Assembly (NCBI RefSeq): GCF_003852525.1
Contig: NZ_QAJL01000007.1
Coordinates: 62,001-126,000, forward strand
From: Pedobacter sp. KBW06
GTDB lineage: Bacteria > Bacteroidota > Bacteroidia > Sphingobacteriales > Sphingobacteriaceae
Direction: 5' to 3'
Length of the DNA: 64,000 bases
Of this stretch, positions 62,006 through 64,000 are shown piece by piece; positions within the stretch are counted from its first letter, which is position 1; each line of letters opens with the position of its first letter. A model generated the notes under the pieces. It saw nothing but the letters and a program-made list of their open reading frames with translations, was not told the origin of the DNA and did not search any database. The position numbers were made by a program, and so were the translations under genes.

Positions 62006-62938
62006 CTAAAGAATATAAAAGATATTGGATGCTTTAGGCACGGACTTCTCTTTGAGGTCCTCATCGTGTTTATGGCTTTCTTTAAGCATCTGCTTGATGT
62101 CCCTTTCAATCGTCCGGCAAATAGAAGTCGTAGGGGTATCCGTCGGCTTATTCTCAAAAGGGTCCTGCAGGTGAATCGCCATTTTCTCAATCAGGAAAAA
62201 AGAGCAGGAAATCGCGATCACCAGGGGAACTTCAATGATCCCAAAAAATTCAATCAGGCCAAACGGCAGCAGCATGATAAACAGGATCAGTGAAAAATGA
62301 ATGTATACCGCATAGGTAGACGGGAAAACCGTATTCTTAATCCGTTCACACCCGCCCATTTCATTTGAAAATGCAGTTAAGGTTTTATCGATCTGAACCT
62401 GCTGAAATTCATTGATCCAGCCCAGCTTAAAGGCATTGCGTAAATCTCTCGCCTGAAGCTCCTGCAGCGCCAGCGGAACGTTACTATACCTTTTGATGTG
62501 TTCCATATCCTCTGCGCTGATAAAGCGCTCCAATTGAAAGAGCGGGTCTTCTCTTCTCAAATGCCGGCTCAGACTATAACACCATGCAATTTGTCTTTTC
62601 GCCACCCGCTCACAGAAGGAATGCTCGTCTGAGGCCCCGAAAGGCACGTCGATGAAAGTAATCAGCTGTCTGGTCAACGTTCTCGAATCATTCACGATGG
62701 CTCCCCAAAGCGTCCTCGCCTCCCACCACCTGTCGTAAGCCTGGTTGGATTTAAAAGCAAGCAGCAAGGAGATAACCGTACCTAAAATGGTGGGGACAGC
62801 AATTGGAATAGAGATCCTGGTGATGTGAAAGTTCTCGTATAAAACGGCAATCAATACGGCATAAACCGTAACCCAGAGCATCTCTTTCTTGATCTTCCCT
62901 AAAATATAATGAACAGGAATATTTTCTTTTAATAACAT
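62006..62938 (-). CDS. Bestrophin-like anion channel (UPF0187)
   Basis: I use ATG 62938 (MLLKENIPVHYILG, 310 aa); the longer frame would run into the Usp gene. The bestrophin pattern is present: ITRISIPIAVPTILGTVISL, LLAFKSNQAYDRWWEARTLWG (with the conserved RWWEARTLWG) and YAVYIHFSLILFIMLLPFGL, then FEIIEVPLVIAISCSFFLIE-type hydrophobic segments. In bacteria these form pentameric chloride/bicarbonate or voltage-gated channels. It lies 19 bp after the Usp gene in the same operon. The C-terminal tail is charged. Confidence 0.92.
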   Translation of the reverse strand: MLLKENIPVHYILGKIKKEMLWVTVYAVLIAVLYENFHITRISIPIAVPTILGTVISLLLAFKSNQAYDRWWEARTLWGAIVNDSRTLTRQLITFIDVPFGASDEHSFCERVAKRQIAWCYSLSRHLRREDPLFQLERFISAEDMEHIKRYSNVPLALQELQARDLRNAFKLGWINEFQQVQIDKTLTAFSNEMGGCERIKNTVFPSTYAVYIHFSLILFIMLLPFGLIEFFGIIEVPLVIAISCSFFLIEKMAIHLQDPFENKPTDTPTTSICRTIERDIKQMLKESHKHDEDLKEKSVPKASNIFYIL

Positions 62939-62957
62939 AAATTCAGAGTTTAGAATA

Positions 62958-63440
62958 CTATACAACAACTTCTTCACGCAATACCGCTGAGGCATGCGCT
63001 ACCCGCATTCCCGCAGGTCTGGTCCTGATCGTTACCTCCGGCAGGCCCAGCTTATGCGCCAGTACATTCGGATTGATGCTGGCCGTATTGATGCTGCTCC
63101 AGGAGCAATTTGAGGGATGAAGAATGGAGGTTATTTCATGAAATTCTAAAAAAGATTTAAACAGCACCATTGTACTTCCATAAAAGAACTCGATCTTAAT
63201 CGCCTTGATATTTGGGAACTGAACCTTCAATTCATCGCATTGCTGATAAAATGCTTCACCAACATATTCATACTCTTTGGACCTTCTGGAAAGCATTAAC
63301 AAATCTCCGATAGAATCAGAGAGCTTAAATAGATGTACAAAAACCAAAGTCAGCTCCTCTGAATGGTTTTGAGAACAAAGAGGAGAAATACAGTCCAGAC
63401 TGGAAGCGCTAAAATCTGTTGGGATTAAAATGGTTTGCAT
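62958..63440 (-). CDS. Universal-stress-protein-like protein
   Basis: The 160-aa protein starts TILIPTDFSASSLDCISPLC, a typical Usp beta1-alpha1, and ends with a LPEVTIRTRPAGM strand. The ATP-binding GxxGxxxxxxxxxG(S/T) motif is absent, so it may not bind nucleotide. It opens a two-gene operon with the bestrophin-like channel. Its promoter carries GATTAG sites 33 bp apart (three 11-bp turns). Confidence 0.75.
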   Translation of the reverse strand: MQTILIPTDFSASSLDCISPLCSQNHSEELTLVFVHLFKLSDSIGDLLMLSRRSKEYEYVGEAFYQQCDELKVQFPNIKAIKIEFFYGSTMVLFKSFLEFHEITSILHPSNCSWSSINTASINPNVLAHKLGLPEVTIRTRPAGMRVAHASAVLREEVVV

Positions 63441-63460
63441 ATTAATTTATTTAATGGGTT

Positions 63461-63534
63461 AAACTTTAATTAGTTATGCAATTTTACCGGAGAGAGATTA
63501 GGATGGACTAAAGAAAAAATTATAATTTGATTAG
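63461..63534 (-). promoter_or_regulatory. Usp-bestrophin operon promoter with GATTAG repeats
   Basis: GATTAG occurs on the plus strand at 63496-63501 and 63529-63534, exactly 33 bp (3 x 11) apart; the intermediate positions are weak. A -7-like TAAAGTTT (minus strand) is at 63461-63468. Spacing and orientation are like the porin promoter. Confidence 0.4.
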
Positions 63535-63624
63535 AGTTTATAATAAAAATTCAGCGCTCCCGGCCCCTCTGATGAGGCCCGAAAGCACTTTATTCCCGAA
63601 AGGAATATTTTAAAAAAGCAACTT

Positions 63625-63644
63625 ATTAGAAAGTGATTAGAAAG
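63625..63644. repeat. 11-bp direct repeat near the second histidine kinase
   Basis: ATTAGAAAG occurs at 63625-63633 and 63636-63644, an 11-bp step, as in the repeats before the metal-uptake operon. It lies 180-200 bp upstream of the Usp gene and just beyond the end of the partial kinase gene. It may be a distal site or coincidental. Confidence 0.4.
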
Positions 63645-63677
63645 GGGAAAACGTTACTCAGGAAATCTCCGGACCGA

Positions 63678-64000
63678 TCAGGAACTGATGGGCAATACCA
63701 CCCTCATTTCTGTTCCCTTTACCACCTCCGAATTGATCCCGATCGAGCCCTTGTGCAGCCGGATGATGTTCAGCGTAAGCGGCAGGCCAATGCCATGCCC
63801 GTTAAACTCACCCGTATTTGAAGCGCGGAAAAAAGGCTCAAAGATGTACTGCTGGTCTTTTAAGGGAATCCCAATCCCCTGGTCGGTAACCACAATCAGA
63901 ATCCTTTTATACTCCAGGCGCAAGGCAATCTTAACGGTCTGGTGACTGGAATATTTGCAGGCATTGAGAATGATGTTACTTAAAGCGAGCTGCAATAAAT
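63678..64000 (-). CDS. Sensor histidine kinase, 5'-partial at the window edge
   Basis: The frame runs out of the window at its 5' end. The visible 107 residues are the ATPase core: LSNIILNACKYSSHQTVKIA (N box), VTDQGIGIPLKDQQYIFEPF (G1), RASNTGEFNGHGIGLPLTLN (G2). It resembles the kinase at 58528-59910, so it may be a paralogue with its own response regulator upstream of the window. Confidence 0.9.
   Translation of the reverse strand, partial: LLQLALSNIILNACKYSSHQTVKIALRLEYKRILIVVTDQGIGIPLKDQQYIFEPFFRASNTGEFNGHGIGLPLTLNIIRLHKGSIGINSEVVKGTEMRVVLPISS

Noticed and set aside
1-64000. tRNA or rRNA genes, especially at the island boundary
   Set aside because: No cloverleaf-like or rRNA-like sequence was recognised; the boundary is at a protein gene.

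Overview
The window looks like a Bacteroidota chromosome, most likely Sphingobacteriaceae (Pedobacter-like). The evidence is moderate GC, few Shine-Dalgarno sequences, TAnnTTTG-type promoter cores, TonB/CarboxypepD_reg receptors, and BfmA/BtgA, DUF5712 and TraG-type mobilisation genes. The genus is inferred, not proven. The two halves are very different.

Bases 1 to about 32,690 are an accessory island. It ends with a tyrosine recombinase and an excisionase-like gene next to the 3' end of mnmE (33 kb), a known type of island attachment site; the other end lies outside the window. In order it carries: the end of an AlbA_2/Schlafen-type protein; a 2,099-aa nuclease-STAND ATPase resembling Avs/AVAST antiphage sensors, with an overlapping small ORF before it and a companion gene after it; an unrecognised two-gene operon; a methyltransferase; DUF6602, DUF4238 and SIR2-like genes; a reverse transcriptase (RT) with a HEPN-motif partner and a highly structured leader that may be an RT-associated ncRNA; a mobilisation module (BfmA/BtgA, DUF5712, TraG coupling protein); a second, group II-like RT behind a perfect 107-bp duplication; a kinase-like protein; a Fic protein; and a Septu-like ATPase/HNH pair.

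Bases 32,698 to about 44,450 are ordinary backbone: mnmE, an AI-2E-family permease, small envelope genes, a Crp/Fnr regulator with a nearby dyad, a serine hydrolase, argS, arginase, arginine decarboxylase and a HAD phosphatase.

Bases 44,700 to 64,000 form a nickel/urease region. A plus-strand operon encodes a lipoprotein, permease, ATPase, GNAT protein and TonB receptor for a metal complex. A convergent minus-strand operon of eleven genes runs porin-ureA-ureB-ureC-ureE1-ureF-ureG-ureD-hypA-hypB-ureE2. HypA and HypB occur without hydrogenase genes, so they probably serve urease. UreC has a 48-residue N-terminal extension with a twin-arginine-like signal. Upstream lies an OmpR-type two-component system, then Hsp20, a thioesterase, a bestrophin/Usp pair and the end of a second histidine kinase. 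Promoters of the metal-uptake operon, the porin-urease operon and the Usp-bestrophin operon share GATTAG-type direct repeats on an 11-bp phase, suggesting one OmpR-family regulon.
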